Source of the DNA: Asanoa ferruginea
GTDB lineage: Bacteria > Actinomycetota > Actinomycetes > Mycobacteriales > Micromonosporaceae
DNA length: 64,000 nt
Reading direction: 5' to 3'
Assembly: GCF_003387075.1 (NCBI RefSeq)
Contig: NZ_QUMQ01000001.1
Location: forward strand, 1,240,001 to 1,304,000
This document shows, in pieces, positions 37,767-46,883 of the stretch; positions within the stretch are counted from its first letter, which is position 1, and every line of letters starts with the position of its first letter. Below the pieces are notes generated by a model, which saw only the letters and a program-made list of their open reading frames with translations, had not been told where the DNA came from and ran no database searches. Position numbers and translations under genes: made by a program.

Positions 37767-38951
37767 ATGGGTCCCGTGGACCTAGCCGCGCTGCGTACCC
37801 CCGCCGGTGTTGCCGCTCTCACCGCGGCGACCGACCTGGCCGGCGGCGACCCGCTCGCCGCGGCGGCCGCGCTGCGGTCCGCCGGCGTCCCGCCGGAGCT
37901 GGCCGCCGCCGCGCTCACCCAGGCGACCCTGCGCCGCCAGGCGGCCGGCAAGTTCGGCACCGACGCCGCCGGCATGTTCTTCACCCGGGCCGGCCTGGAG
38001 CAGGCGACCCGGGCGGTGGTGGCCGGGCGGCGGGCCCGCCGGCTGGTCGCGGCCGGCGTGCGCACCCTGGCCGACCTCGGCTGCGGCATCGGCGCCGACG
38101 CGATCGCGGCCGCCCGGGAGGGGATCGAGGTGGTCGGTGTCGAGATCGACGCGACCACCGCGGCGGTCGCCGCCGCCAACGCCGAAGCGGCCGGGGTCGC
38201 CGACCGCTTCCGGGTCGTACGCGGCGACGCGACCGAATTCGACACCAGCGGCTTCGACGCGGTGTTCTGCGATCCGGCCCGGCGGTCGACCGGTGGCCGC
38301 CGGGTCTTCGACCCGTCGGCCTATTCGCCGTCGTGGGACTTCGTGGCCGCACTGGCGGCCCGCGGCGAACGGCTGGCGGTGAAGGTCGCTCCCGGGTTCG
38401 ATCACGCGCTGGCGCCCGACGGCGCGGAAACCGAGGTGGTCAGCGTCGACCGGGACGTGGTCGAGGCCACCCTGTGGTGCGGCGCGCTGGCGGCGGTGCC
38501 GCGCCGGGCGACCGTGCTGCGAGCCGGCGTCGCGGCCGAGCTGACCGGGTCGGGGACGGTCCTGGCACCGGTCGGTCCGGTCGGCGGCTATCTCTACGAC
38601 CCCGACGGCGCGGTGGTCCGGGCCGGGCTGGTGGCCGAGTTCGCCACCACGGTCGACGGGCGGCTGGGCGATCAGACGATCGCCTACGTGTGGGCCGACG
38701 AGCCCCGGCCGAACACCTTCGGCCGCTGTTTCGCGGTCACCGACGTGCTGCCGTTCTCGCTCAAGCGGTTGCGGGCGGAGTTGCGTACCCGTGGAGTGGG
38801 CACGGTCGAGATCCTCAAGCGCGGCTCCGCGCTTGACCCGGCGCAGTTCCGGCGCGACCTGCGGCTGTCCGGCCGGGCCTCGACCTCGCTGTTGCTGACC
38901 CGGGTGGCCGGTGCGCAGGTAGCCGTCCTGGCCCAACCGGTGGCCCGATAG
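37767..38951 (+). CDS. THUMP-like class I SAM methyltransferase
   Basis: 394 residues. An N-terminal helical part (about 1-85) precedes a Rossmann methyltransferase core with motif I LADLGCGIGADA near 108 and motif IV-like FCDPARR near 172, then a C-terminal THUMP-like domain. DPARR is characteristic of this actinobacterial family. The ATG at 37767 has GGAAG close upstream; a GTG three codons later is possible. It is divergent from groES with a CIRCE element between them and followed 9 bases later by the YbaK gene. The target nucleic acid is unknown. Confidence 0.85.
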   Translation: MGPVDLAALRTPAGVAALTAATDLAGGDPLAAAAALRSAGVPPELAAAALTQATLRRQAAGKFGTDAAGMFFTRAGLEQATRAVVAGRRARRLVAAGVRTLADLGCGIGADAIAAAREGIEVVGVEIDATTAAVAAANAEAAGVADRFRVVRGDATEFDTSGFDAVFCDPARRSTGGRRVFDPSAYSPSWDFVAALAARGERLAVKVAPGFDHALAPDGAETEVVSVDRDVVEATLWCGALAAVPRRATVLRAGVAAELTGSGTVLAPVGPVGGYLYDPDGAVVRAGLVAEFATTVDGRLGDQTIAYVWADEPRPNTFGRCFAVTDVLPFSLKRLRAELRTRGVGTVEILKRGSALDPAQFRRDLRLSGRASTSLLLTRVAGAQVAVLAQPVAR

Positions 38952-38960
38952 CCTCTAGAG

Positions 38961-39443
38961 GTGGCCAAGCGAGCCCAGGGAACGCCCGCGACGGTGGTGC
39001 TGACCCGCGAGAAGGTCCCGTTCACGACACATCCCTACGACGTCGACCCGAAGACACCCGCCTACGGCGAGGCCGTGGCGGCGGCGCTCGGCATCGACCC
39101 GCCCCGGGTCTTCAAGACCCTGGTCGCGACCGTCGACGGCCAGCTCGGCGTCGGCATCGTCCCGGTCGCCCGCTCGCTCGACCTGAAGGCGCTCGCCGCG
39201 ACGCTGGGTGCGAAGCGGGCCGCGATGGCCGAGCCGACGGCGGCCGAACGCGCGACCGGCTATGTCACCGGCGGGATCTCCCCGCTCGGGCAGCGCACCC
39301 GGCTGCCGGTCGTGCTCGACGACTCGGCCCTGGGGTTCGAGACCATCTTCGTCTCGGCCGGCAAGCGCGGCCTGCAACTGGAGCTCTCCCCGGCCGACCT
39401 CGTGCACCTCACCGACGCCGCCGTCGCCCGCATCGCCACCTGA
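38961..39443 (+). CDS. ybaK: YbaK/EbsC-family Cys-tRNA(Pro) deacylase
   Basis: 160 residues of the YbaK fold: FKTLVATVDGQ near 51 with the catalytic Lys, GYVTGGISPLGQ near 100 and a C-terminal ELSPADLVHLT. It hydrolyses Cys mischarged on tRNA-Pro. The GTG at 38961 follows the methyltransferase stop by nine bases, so the two genes are probably cotranscribed. Confidence 0.92.
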   Translation: MAKRAQGTPATVVLTREKVPFTTHPYDVDPKTPAYGEAVAAALGIDPPRVFKTLVATVDGQLGVGIVPVARSLDLKALAATLGAKRAAMAEPTAAERATGYVTGGISPLGQRTRLPVVLDDSALGFETIFVSAGKRGLQLELSPADLVHLTDAAVARIAT

Positions 39444-39470
39444 CGAAGGAAGGGCCCCTTGTCAACAGGC

Positions 39471-39500
39471 AGGGCCCGGCAGCCGAAGCCGCCGGGCCCT
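39471..39500. terminator. Bidirectional terminator between convergent ybaK and sugar permease
   Basis: The 10-bp stem AGGGCCCGGC (39471-39480) / GCCGGGCCCT (39491-39500) has a 10-base loop. Just before it, at about 39447-39465, GAAGGAAGGGCCCCTTGTC looks like half of another GC-rich terminator. Confidence 0.75.
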
Positions 39501-39516
39501 TGACTTGCGCGTGTGA

Positions 39517-40788
39517 TCAGACGCGGCCCGTGGCGCGGGCCTTCCGGCGCGAGATCGCGTCGACGCTCGCCGCGACGAGCAGGACCAGGCCGGTCACCAT
39601 GTAGACGACACTCGAGGGCTGGTTGAGCAGGCCCATGCCGTTGATGATGATCGCGATCACGAAGCCACCGAGGATGGCGTCGACGATCCGGCCCTTACCG
39701 CCGAAGAGGCTGGTGCCACCGATGACGGCCGCACCCACCGCGTAGAGCAGGGTTGACGCGCCGCCCGTGGACGGCGAGATGGAGTTGTCGCGGCTGGCGA
39801 GCATGATGCCGCCGACCGCCGCCAACGTTGAGGCGATCATGAAGCAGGCCAGCTTGACCAGGCCCACGTTGATGCCGGCGCGGCGGGCCGCCTCCGGGTT
39901 GCCACCGGTCGCGTAGACGTGGCGGCCGAACGACGTGCGGGTGAGCAGGAAGGTCAGGCCGACCAGCAGGATCAGCAGGATCGCCACCACGATCGGCACG
40001 CCCTTGATCGACGTCACCAGGGGGTTGCGACTGCGCTCGACGCTCAGCCAGTAGGTCATCAGACCGAGCAGCACGGCCAACGCGACAATCTTGGCGAGGG
40101 TCACCTGGATCGCCTCGTAGGTCAGGCCGCCGGCCCGCCGCTTGGCACCGCGGCGCAGCACGATGAACGCGTAGCCGCCGACCACCAACGCGAACAGCAC
40201 CCAACCCAGCCAGATCGGCATGTCGTTGTTGTTGATCGCCAGCAGCGTGTCGTCGCGGATCGCGATCGTGCCGCCCTCGCCGATCAACTGGAGCAGCACG
40301 CCCTGTAGGGCGAGGAACGCCGCCAGCGTCACGACGAACGACGGGATGCCCAGCTTGGCCACGAGCAGGCCGATCACCAGGCCGACGACGGCGCCGGTGA
40401 CCAGACAGGCCAGCAGGCCGAGCGGCCAGGACCAACCCCAGCGGGTCACGACGACGCCCATCACGGCCGCTGCCGTGCCGGCCGTATAACCGGCGGACAG
40501 GTCGATCTCGCCGAGCAGCAGGACGAAGACCAGGCCCATCGCGATGACGATGACGGCCGCCGCCTGGTGGATCAGGTTGGCGAAGTTGAACGCGTTGGTG
40601 AACGTCGTGGGGCGCAGCGACGCGAACACGATCACCAGCGCGATGATGCCGAGCAGCGCCGGCAGGGAACCGGCGTCACCGCCGCGAACCCGGGCCCACC
40701 AGTTGCCGACCGCGGCGACCAACGGGTTGGCCGGCGTGGTCTCCTCGACGGGCTGTTCGGTCGTCTCGACCTTCGTCGGGGTGCTCAT
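39517..40788 (-). CDS. Sugar ABC transporter permease (XylH/RbsC type)
   Basis: 423 residues with about ten to twelve helices in two halves. It carries family motifs GEIDLSAGYTAG near 92 and GGNPEAARRAGI near 300, the latter being the coupling region. It resembles xylose/multiple-sugar permeases of the CUT2 class. The start overlaps the ATPase stop (ATGA at 40785-40788). It is the third gene of a binding protein-ATPase-permease operon. Confidence 0.9.
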   Translation of the reverse strand: MSTPTKVETTEQPVEETTPANPLVAAVGNWWARVRGGDAGSLPALLGIIALVIVFASLRPTTFTNAFNFANLIHQAAAVIVIAMGLVFVLLLGEIDLSAGYTAGTAAAVMGVVVTRWGWSWPLGLLACLVTGAVVGLVIGLLVAKLGIPSFVVTLAAFLALQGVLLQLIGEGGTIAIRDDTLLAINNNDMPIWLGWVLFALVVGGYAFIVLRRGAKRRAGGLTYEAIQVTLAKIVALAVLLGLMTYWLSVERSRNPLVTSIKGVPIVVAILLILLVGLTFLLTRTSFGRHVYATGGNPEAARRAGINVGLVKLACFMIASTLAAVGGIMLASRDNSISPSTGGASTLLYAVGAAVIGGTSLFGGKGRIVDAILGGFVIAIIINGMGLLNQPSSVVYMVTGLVLLVAASVDAISRRKARATGRV

Positions 40789-41606
40789 TTCAACTCCCCG
40801 TTGCCGTTGGTGATGCCACCGATGGCATCCGACCGACCGGTCGTGATGATCTCGACGACCTGGTTGCTCTTCACGTCTTTGGTCTTCATCTGTGCCGCCA
40901 GCCGGCCCAGGTAGAGGACCGAGATCCGGTCGGCCACCTGGAACACGTCGTTGAGGTTGTGGCTGATCAGCACGACCGCGAGCCCGTTGTCGGCCAACTG
41001 GCGCACCAGCCGCAGCACCTGCTCGGTCTGCGCGACGCCGAGTGCGGCGGTCGGCTCGTCGAGCACCACGAGCTTGGAGTTCCAGATCACCGCGCGGGCG
41101 ATCGCGACCGTCTGGCGCTGGCCACCGGAAAGGCTGGCGACGACCTGACGGATCGACTTGACCGTGCGGACCGACAGGCCGGCCAGCGTCTCCTGGGCCC
41201 GGCGCTCCATGGTCGCCTCGTCGAGGATGCCGTTCTTCGTGACCTCGCGGCCAAGGAACAGGTTGTCGACGATGTCCAGGTTGTCGCAGAGCGCCAGATC
41301 CTGGTAGACGACCTCGATGCCGAGTTCGTTGGCGTGCTTGGGGTTCGTCACCGAGACCGACCGGCCTTCGAAGAGGAACTCCCCGGAATCGAACGGCTGA
41401 CTGCCGGCGATCCCTTTGATCAGGGTGCTTTTGCCCGCGCCGTTGTCGCCGACGAGCGCGGTCACCTGTCCCGCATATGCATCGAAATCCACGTCCTGTA
41501 GGACGTGGACCGCACCGAAGCTCTTGTTGATCCCGCGCAGCGACAGCAGCGGCGCGGCGTCCTCCGTCGCCGTCACCGCCCCCGCAGCACCCTCCGGCAC
41601 CGTCAT
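40785..41606 (-). CDS. Sugar ABC transporter ATPase, single-domain
   Basis: 273 residues with one nucleotide-binding domain: Walker A GDNGAGKST near 54, signature LSGGQRQ near 158, Walker B LVVLDEPTAALG and switch His (VVLISHN). CUT2 transporters usually have a duplicated ~500-residue ATPase (XylG, RbsA); this one is a single copy and would homodimerise. The ATG at 41606 is set by GAGG five bases upstream. Confidence 0.9.
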   Translation of the reverse strand: MTVPEGAAGAVTATEDAAPLLSLRGINKSFGAVHVLQDVDFDAYAGQVTALVGDNGAGKSTLIKGIAGSQPFDSGEFLFEGRSVSVTNPKHANELGIEVVYQDLALCDNLDIVDNLFLGREVTKNGILDEATMERRAQETLAGLSVRTVKSIRQVVASLSGGQRQTVAIARAVIWNSKLVVLDEPTAALGVAQTEQVLRLVRQLADNGLAVVLISHNLNDVFQVADRISVLYLGRLAAQMKTKDVKSNQVVEIITTGRSDAIGGITNGNGELK

Positions 41607-41663
41607 GGTCACCTCACTAGTTGTTTCCCGGCCCGGCAGTAACCGTGGCCGTAAGCGCCCAGA

Positions 41664-41692
41664 AGGCCCGGCAGGTCTCGCCTGCCGGGCCT
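41664..41692 (-). other. Intercistronic hairpin between sugar-binding protein and ATPase genes
   Basis: AGGCCCGGCAGG (41664-41675) pairs perfectly with CCTGCCGGGCCT (41681-41692), with loop TCTCG. It lies 12 bases past the binding-protein stop. Partial termination or 3' protection would give excess binding protein. Confidence 0.78.
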
Positions 41693-41703
41693 CTTGGCGT
41701 CAC

Positions 41704-42813
41704 TTAGCTAACGCCTGCCTTGGTGCAGAGCTCGGCGTACTGGCCGGTGCAGATGTCGCTGGCCTTCCAGAAGCCGTCCGCGATGACGTCCTTGACGGAG
41801 TCCTTGTAGATGGCCTTCGGGGTCGCGAGCGCGGAGGGGACGTCCTTGTTGAGGACGGTGTCCTTGACCGCGCCGTTGACCAGGTCGCTGCCCGGGGTCT
41901 GGCCGTTGATCAGCGCGATGGCCAGCTTCGAGGCGGTGTCGGCCTCGACCTTGATCGCCTTGTAGACGGTCATGCACTGGTTGCCGGCGAGGATGGCCTG
42001 GAGGCCTTCCTTGCTCGCGTCCTGGCCGGTCACCGGGACCTTGCCCTGGAGGCCGTTGGCGGTGAGCCGGGCGATGATGCCCTGGGCCATGGTGTCGTTG
42101 GCGGAGATGATGCCGTCGACCTTGCCGCCGTTCTGGGTGTAGAGCTGCTCGAACGCGGTGCCCGCCACGGTGGCGTCCCACTTACCGGTCTGGTCACCGA
42201 CGATCTTGTAGTCGCCGCTGTCCACCTTCGGCTTCAGCGCCTCGACGTAGCCCTGCTTGAACAGCGAGGCGTTGTTGTCGGTCGGGTCACCGTTGATCTG
42301 AACGATGTTGGCCTTGGTCTTGCCAGCGTCGGTCAGGCACTTGGTGAGGCCCTCGCCCATCAGCTTGCCGACCTGCACGTTGTCGAAGGAGACGTAGTAG
42401 GACGCGCCTCCACCCGGGGTCAGGCGGTCGTAGTCGATGGTCTTGATGCCAGCGGCCTGGGCCTTCTTCAGGCAGGCGCTGCCGGAGTCGGGGTCCAGGT
42501 TGACGATCAGGAGGACGTTGACGCCCGACGTGATCATGCCATCACAGAGGGTGCCGAACTTCGCCTTGTCACCATCGGCGTTCTGAATGTCGGCCGTGAT
42601 GCCCGCGCCGTCAAACGCGGCCTTGAGCAGCGGTCGGTCGTTGGCCTCCCAGCGCGGCGAGGTGGCGGCGTCGGGGAGGATCACGCCGACCTTCTTGGCG
42701 GCAGCGGTGCCCCCGCCACTGTCTCCGCCCGAGTCGTCTGACCCACACCCCGCAAGTGCCAGCGCGCCGACCGCCATAGTGGCGACGGCGACCGACAGAA
42801 ATCGGTTACGCAT
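41704..42813 (-). CDS. Sugar ABC transporter substrate-binding lipoprotein (XylF-like)
   Basis: 369 residues. Signal peptide with lipobox LAGC near position 23, then a Gly/Ser/Asp-rich tether and a periplasmic-binding-protein I fold (KVGVILPDA, SRW/NADGD, DRL segments). It is close to the D-xylose-binding branch. The ATG at 42813 has AAGGAG nine bases upstream; farther in-frame starts give no signal. First gene of the importer operon. A LacI-type dyad lies 190-215 bases upstream. The exact sugar is unknown. Confidence 0.9.
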   Translation of the reverse strand: MRNRFLSVAVATMAVGALALAGCGSDDSGGDSGGGTAAAKKVGVILPDAATSPRWEANDRPLLKAAFDGAGITADIQNADGDKAKFGTLCDGMITSGVNVLLIVNLDPDSGSACLKKAQAAGIKTIDYDRLTPGGGASYYVSFDNVQVGKLMGEGLTKCLTDAGKTKANIVQINGDPTDNNASLFKQGYVEALKPKVDSGDYKIVGDQTGKWDATVAGTAFEQLYTQNGGKVDGIISANDTMAQGIIARLTANGLQGKVPVTGQDASKEGLQAILAGNQCMTVYKAIKVEADTASKLAIALINGQTPGSDLVNGAVKDTVLNKDVPSALATPKAIYKDSVKDVIADGFWKASDICTGQYAELCTKAGVS

Positions 42814-43001
42814 AACCTTTGACTCCTTCATGGCCGTTGAGCGGACCGCGTGGCCAGGGTGGCGCCATTGGCCTCCGCCAACCAGCGATCCGAAACACAA
42901 AATACTCGCGCATTTGGCGCCCAACCTCGCGCGGTCGACACGCTGCCGTAACGATCCGGTCACGGCACTGGAACCGGCTTCGATGCGTTCGGGCGAGCCG
43001 A

Positions 43002-43028
43002 GAAAGCGCTCTCAGAGCGTACGCTTTC
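43002..43028. promoter_or_regulatory. Candidate LacI-family operator cluster
   Basis: GAAAGCG (43002-43008) and CGCTTTC (43022-43028) form an inverted repeat that encloses AGCGCT (43005-43010) and the perfect palindrome AGCGTACGCT (43016-43025). GAAAGCGCT-type words are usual in LacI-family sites. It lies between the divergent sugar operon and the DUF1707 gene, a 235-base gap. Confidence 0.45.
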
Positions 43029-43048
43029 GCCCGCGGAGAGGGGATAGG

Positions 43049-43327
43049 TTGACTTTGGATACTCGTGCGTCAGACGCCGACCGACAGCGCGTAGTCGAGT
43101 TGTTACAAAGCCATACCGCGGTCGGTCGCTTGACTCTTGACGAGTTCACCGACCGTGTTGGCGTGGTCTACAACGCCGATACTTTGGCCGATCTAGCTCG
43201 GGTGACCAGCGATCTTCCGGCCCTGCCGGAGAAGCCGGGCGCGGTCCGCCGAGACCTCCTTGCAATGTTCGGGATCGCCGCCGTGACCTTGTTGTTACTC
43301 GCGCTCTACATGGCCGTTACCCGTTAA
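43049..43327 (+). CDS. DUF1707-domain small membrane protein
   Basis: 92 residues. The N-terminal DUF1707 motif (RASDADRQRVVELLQSHTAVGRLTLDEF...) covers about 5-60 and a single membrane helix about 70-90. The TTG at 43049 follows a GGAGAGGGG purine run; another TTG two codons later is possible, so the start is uncertain. The family is common in actinobacteria, function unknown. Confidence 0.75.
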   Translation: MTLDTRASDADRQRVVELLQSHTAVGRLTLDEFTDRVGVVYNADTLADLARVTSDLPALPEKPGAVRRDLLAMFGIAAVTLLLLALYMAVTR

Positions 43328-43337
43328 GGACGCCAAG

Positions 43338-45146
43338 TTACGCCACTGTCGAATAAGGACTTTCGCGCCGTTTGGGGTCGGAACCGGCTTCGGCAGCCGC
43401 GGGCTCGTCGTCGCCGTGCCAGGAACGCCACAGCGCCGCGTAGGAACCGCCGGCCGCGACCAGCTCGGCGTGCGAGCCGAGTTCGGTGATCCGCCCGTCT
43501 TCGACCACCGCGACCCGGTCGGCGTCGTGCGCCGAGAAGAGCCGGTGCGCGATGGCGATGACGGTGCGTCCCTGAAGCACTGCGGCCAGTGACCGCTCCA
43601 GGTGGCGGGCGGCCCGCGGGTCGATCAGCGAGGTCGCCTCGTCGAGCACCAGCGTGTGCGGGTCGGCCAGCACCAGCCGGGCCAGCGCGAGCTGCTGCGC
43701 CTGCGCCGGCGGGATGGGGTGGCCACCGGTGCCGACCACCGTGTCCAAGGTGGACGGCAGGGCGTCGACCCAGTCGAGCGCGTCGACGGCCGACAGGGCC
43801 GAGCGCACCTCGTCGTCGGTCGCGCCGGGCCGGGCCATCACCAGGTTGTCGCGCACCGTGCCGATGAACACGTGGTGCTCCTGGGTGACCAGGGCGACGT
43901 GCGAGCGCAACTGGTCGAACGGCAGCGCGGCCAAGGGGACGCCGCCGACGGTGACCGCGCCGGCGGTGGGCGCGTGGATGCCGGCCAGCAGCCTGCCCAG
44001 CGTCGACTTGCCGGCGCCCGACGGGCCGACCATCGCCAGCCGCTCCCCCGGCTCGATCGTCAGGTCGATGCCGTGCAGGACATCGCGACCCTCCACATAG
44101 GCGTAGCGGACCCCGCTGGCCACCAGCCGCTCGCCGCGCGGTGCCGCGGCGGCCGAGTCGGCCGGCGCGGGACGGCCGGCGACCCCGAGCAGGCGGGCCA
44201 GCGAGGCGCCACCGACCTGAAGCTCGTCGAGCCAGGACAGCAGGCGGTCGATCGGGTCGGTCAGCGCCTGCACGTAGAGCGTCGCGGCGGTCACCTGGCC
44301 CAGCGTCACCCAGCCCTCGAGGTAGAACCAGCCGCCGATGAGCAGGGTCGCCACGACCGGCACCACATAGCTGATCTCGACGACGGGGAACCAGACCGTG
44401 CGGAGCCACAGTGTGTAGCGCTCGGCCGAGTAGGAGCGGCGGATGTCGTCGTCGGTGCGCTCCCGGCGGCGGTCCTGAAGGCGCAGCGCCTCGGTGGTGC
44501 GGGAGCCCTCGACGGTCTCGCTGATGCCGTCGGTGATGTCGGAGTATGCGGCGTTCTCGCGCAGGTAGCCGGCGGGGGCGCGACGCAAATACCACCGGGT
44601 GCCGGCCCACAGCAGCGGCACCACGATCAGGCAGGGCAGCGCCAGCAGCGGGCCGGTGAGCACGATGGCGCCGACCACGAACCCGCAGGTGACGATCGCG
44701 ATCAGCGTCTCCGGCACCGCGAAGCGCACCGTGTGCGAGAGCGCGGAGACGTCGCGCGAGGTGCGGGTGAGCAGGTCGCCGGTGCCGGCGCGTTCCACCG
44801 TGGACAGTGGGATCGCCAGGATCCGGTCGACGAACTCCTCGCGCAGCTCGGCCAGCACCCGCTCGCCGAGGCGGGCCGAGCAGAAGGCGGCGAACCTGGT
44901 CAGCACCGCCTGGGTCACCACGAAGGCCGCGATGGCCAACGCGATCCGGTCGATCGCCCGGGTCGTGGTGCCGGTCGACAGCCCTTCGACCAGCTTGCCC
45001 AGCAGGCGGGGCGCGACCAGGCCGGCGACGGCGGCCAGGCCGTGCAGGCCGAGCGCGACCGCGAGGCTGCCGGGATGGCGGCGCATCAGCCGGCGGGCGT
45101 ATTTGCGCACCTCGGCCGCGTCGGCGACGGGGAGTTGTTGACTCAT
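43338..45146 (-). CDS. ABC exporter half-transporter with decayed signature motif
   Basis: 602 residues: six-helix exporter membrane domain (about 25-310) and a C-terminal nucleotide-binding domain. Walker A GPSGAGKST, Walker B TLVLDEAT and switch His (AIAHR) are intact. The signature LSGGQ is replaced by IPPAQ (HPIPPAQAQQLALARL). Its partner, encoded just upstream, keeps the signature but lacks Walker A. The ATG overlaps the partner stop (ATGA). Together they should form a heterodimer with one working ATP site. Export substrate is unknown. Confidence 0.9.
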   Translation of the reverse strand: MSQQLPVADAAEVRKYARRLMRRHPGSLAVALGLHGLAAVAGLVAPRLLGKLVEGLSTGTTTRAIDRIALAIAAFVVTQAVLTRFAAFCSARLGERVLAELREEFVDRILAIPLSTVERAGTGDLLTRTSRDVSALSHTVRFAVPETLIAIVTCGFVVGAIVLTGPLLALPCLIVVPLLWAGTRWYLRRAPAGYLRENAAYSDITDGISETVEGSRTTEALRLQDRRRERTDDDIRRSYSAERYTLWLRTVWFPVVEISYVVPVVATLLIGGWFYLEGWVTLGQVTAATLYVQALTDPIDRLLSWLDELQVGGASLARLLGVAGRPAPADSAAAAPRGERLVASGVRYAYVEGRDVLHGIDLTIEPGERLAMVGPSGAGKSTLGRLLAGIHAPTAGAVTVGGVPLAALPFDQLRSHVALVTQEHHVFIGTVRDNLVMARPGATDDEVRSALSAVDALDWVDALPSTLDTVVGTGGHPIPPAQAQQLALARLVLADPHTLVLDEATSLIDPRAARHLERSLAAVLQGRTVIAIAHRLFSAHDADRVAVVEDGRITELGSHAELVAAGGSYAALWRSWHGDDEPAAAEAGSDPKRRESPYSTVA

Positions 45147-46840
45147 TGGTCTTCCTCCCTGGTTACGGTCGCGCGGTAGTCGGGGTGGCGGCGCAGAAGG
45201 TCGCGGTGAGTGCCGGCCGCGACCACCAGGCCGTCGGCGACGAAGGCCACCTCGTCGGCCCGGTCGAGCACCAGCGGGCTGGTGGTGCAGACGACCGTGG
45301 TGCGGCCGGCCCGGGCGGCGCCGAGCCGGGCGGCGATGCGGGCCTCGGTGTGCGCGTCGACCGCGCTGGTCGGCTCGACCAACACCAGCGTCTCCGGGTC
45401 GGCGACCAGCGCCCGGGCCAGCCGCAGCCGTTGCTGCTGGCCGCCGGAGAACTCGCGGCCGCGCTCGGCGACCGCGGTGTCGAGCCCGGCGGGGAGCGCG
45501 TCGACGACATCGACGGCGCTGGCCGTGTCGAGGGCCGCCGCGATCGCGCCGTCGCCGCTGCCCCGCGGGTCGAGCTCGGCCCGCAGCGGCCCGGAGAACA
45601 GGCGGGCGTCGTTGTCGGCCACCAGGATCCGCTCGCGCACCGTAGTCAGGTCGAGCTCGGCCAGGGAGACGCCGGACAGGGTCACCGTGCCCTCGGCGAA
45701 CCGGCCGAGCCGGTCGGCGATCGCCGCCGCGTCGACCGGATCGCGGGCCGCGATGGCGGTGAACCGCCCGGGCCGGACGGTCAGCCCGGACTCGGCGTCG
45801 ACAAGCGGGCCGGCCGGGGTGGTCACCGGAGCGGCCGGGGAGGTGAACTCCGGCTCGAGCGTGAACATCCGCACCACCCGGCGGGCCGCCACGTGCCCGC
45901 GGGTCAGCCGATCGATCGCCTCGGTGAGCTGGCGCAGCGGGCTGACCAGGAACGCGGCGTAGCCGTAGAGGGCGACCAGCTCGCCGACGCTGATCTCGCC
46001 GCGCAGCGCGAACCGGGCGCCGAGCCAGGTGACCAGCACCAAGAACATGCCGGGCAGCAGGATCTCCGAAGCCGCGAGAAGGGACTCGATGCGGGCGACG
46101 CGGACGCCGGCGGACCGGAGTTCCTGCGACTCGGTGCGGTAGCGGCCGGCGAAGGTCGACTCGCCACCGACGCCGCGCAGCACCCGCAGGCCGGCGACGA
46201 TGTCGCCGGCCCGGGTGGTCAGCTTGCCCTCCTGGTCGCGGTAGACCTGCTGGCGACGTTGCAGCGGCTTGATCAGGCTGGCGGCGATCAGCATCATCAC
46301 CGGCACGCCGACCACGACGATCAGCCCGAGCGGCACCGAGGTGCGCAGCAGGATGACGCCGACGGCGACCACCGCCACCAGCGAGCCGGTGCCGCGGGCG
46401 GTGATGTCGAGCGCGCCGCCGATGTGGTTGATGTCGGACGTGCCGATGCTGACCACCTCGCCGGTCGCCAGCCGTTTGGGCAGCGTGGCGCCGACCCGGT
46501 TGGCCTGCCGCACGGTGAGCTGGATCGTGCGGTAGGCGGCGGAGAGCCAGTTGAACGCGGCCATCCGGTGGCGCAGGATGCCGGTCACCCCGGTGACCAG
46601 GCCGAGGCCGAACAGCACGGCGCCCCAGCGCAGCAGGCTGTCGGCATCACGGTCGGTGAGCCCGGCGTCGATGGCCCGGCCGACGGTCGCGGGGATCAGC
46701 GCCTGGCTGAGCATCCAGATGATGGCGAAGGAGATCGCGGCCAGCATCGACGGCCAGGTGCGGGCCGCCAGCCACACGAGGTAGCGGGTGGCCGACCTGA
46801 CGTCGGGGTCGCCGGGATCACCGACGGGTAAGGGCCGCAT
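45143..46840 (-). CDS. ABC exporter half-transporter lacking Walker A
   Basis: 565 residues: exporter membrane domain (about 20-320) and a nucleotide-binding domain in which the P-loop has vanished (FTAIAARDPVDAAAI where GxxGxGKS/T is expected), and Walker B reads LVLVEPTS, losing its Asp. The signature FSGGQQQR is intact. It therefore cannot bind ATP normally itself but completes the site on its partner. The ATG at 46840 is used. First gene of the two-gene exporter unit. Confidence 0.9.
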   Translation of the reverse strand: MRPLPVGDPGDPDVRSATRYLVWLAARTWPSMLAAISFAIIWMLSQALIPATVGRAIDAGLTDRDADSLLRWGAVLFGLGLVTGVTGILRHRMAAFNWLSAAYRTIQLTVRQANRVGATLPKRLATGEVVSIGTSDINHIGGALDITARGTGSLVAVVAVGVILLRTSVPLGLIVVVGVPVMMLIAASLIKPLQRRQQVYRDQEGKLTTRAGDIVAGLRVLRGVGGESTFAGRYRTESQELRSAGVRVARIESLLAASEILLPGMFLVLVTWLGARFALRGEISVGELVALYGYAAFLVSPLRQLTEAIDRLTRGHVAARRVVRMFTLEPEFTSPAAPVTTPAGPLVDAESGLTVRPGRFTAIAARDPVDAAAIADRLGRFAEGTVTLSGVSLAELDLTTVRERILVADNDARLFSGPLRAELDPRGSGDGAIAAALDTASAVDVVDALPAGLDTAVAERGREFSGGQQQRLRLARALVADPETLVLVEPTSAVDAHTEARIAARLGAARAGRTTVVCTTSPLVLDRADEVAFVADGLVVAAGTHRDLLRRHPDYRATVTREEDQ

Positions 46841-46883
46841 AACAGGACGAAGCTAAATGATCAACTCCGTGCGGCGCCACCGA

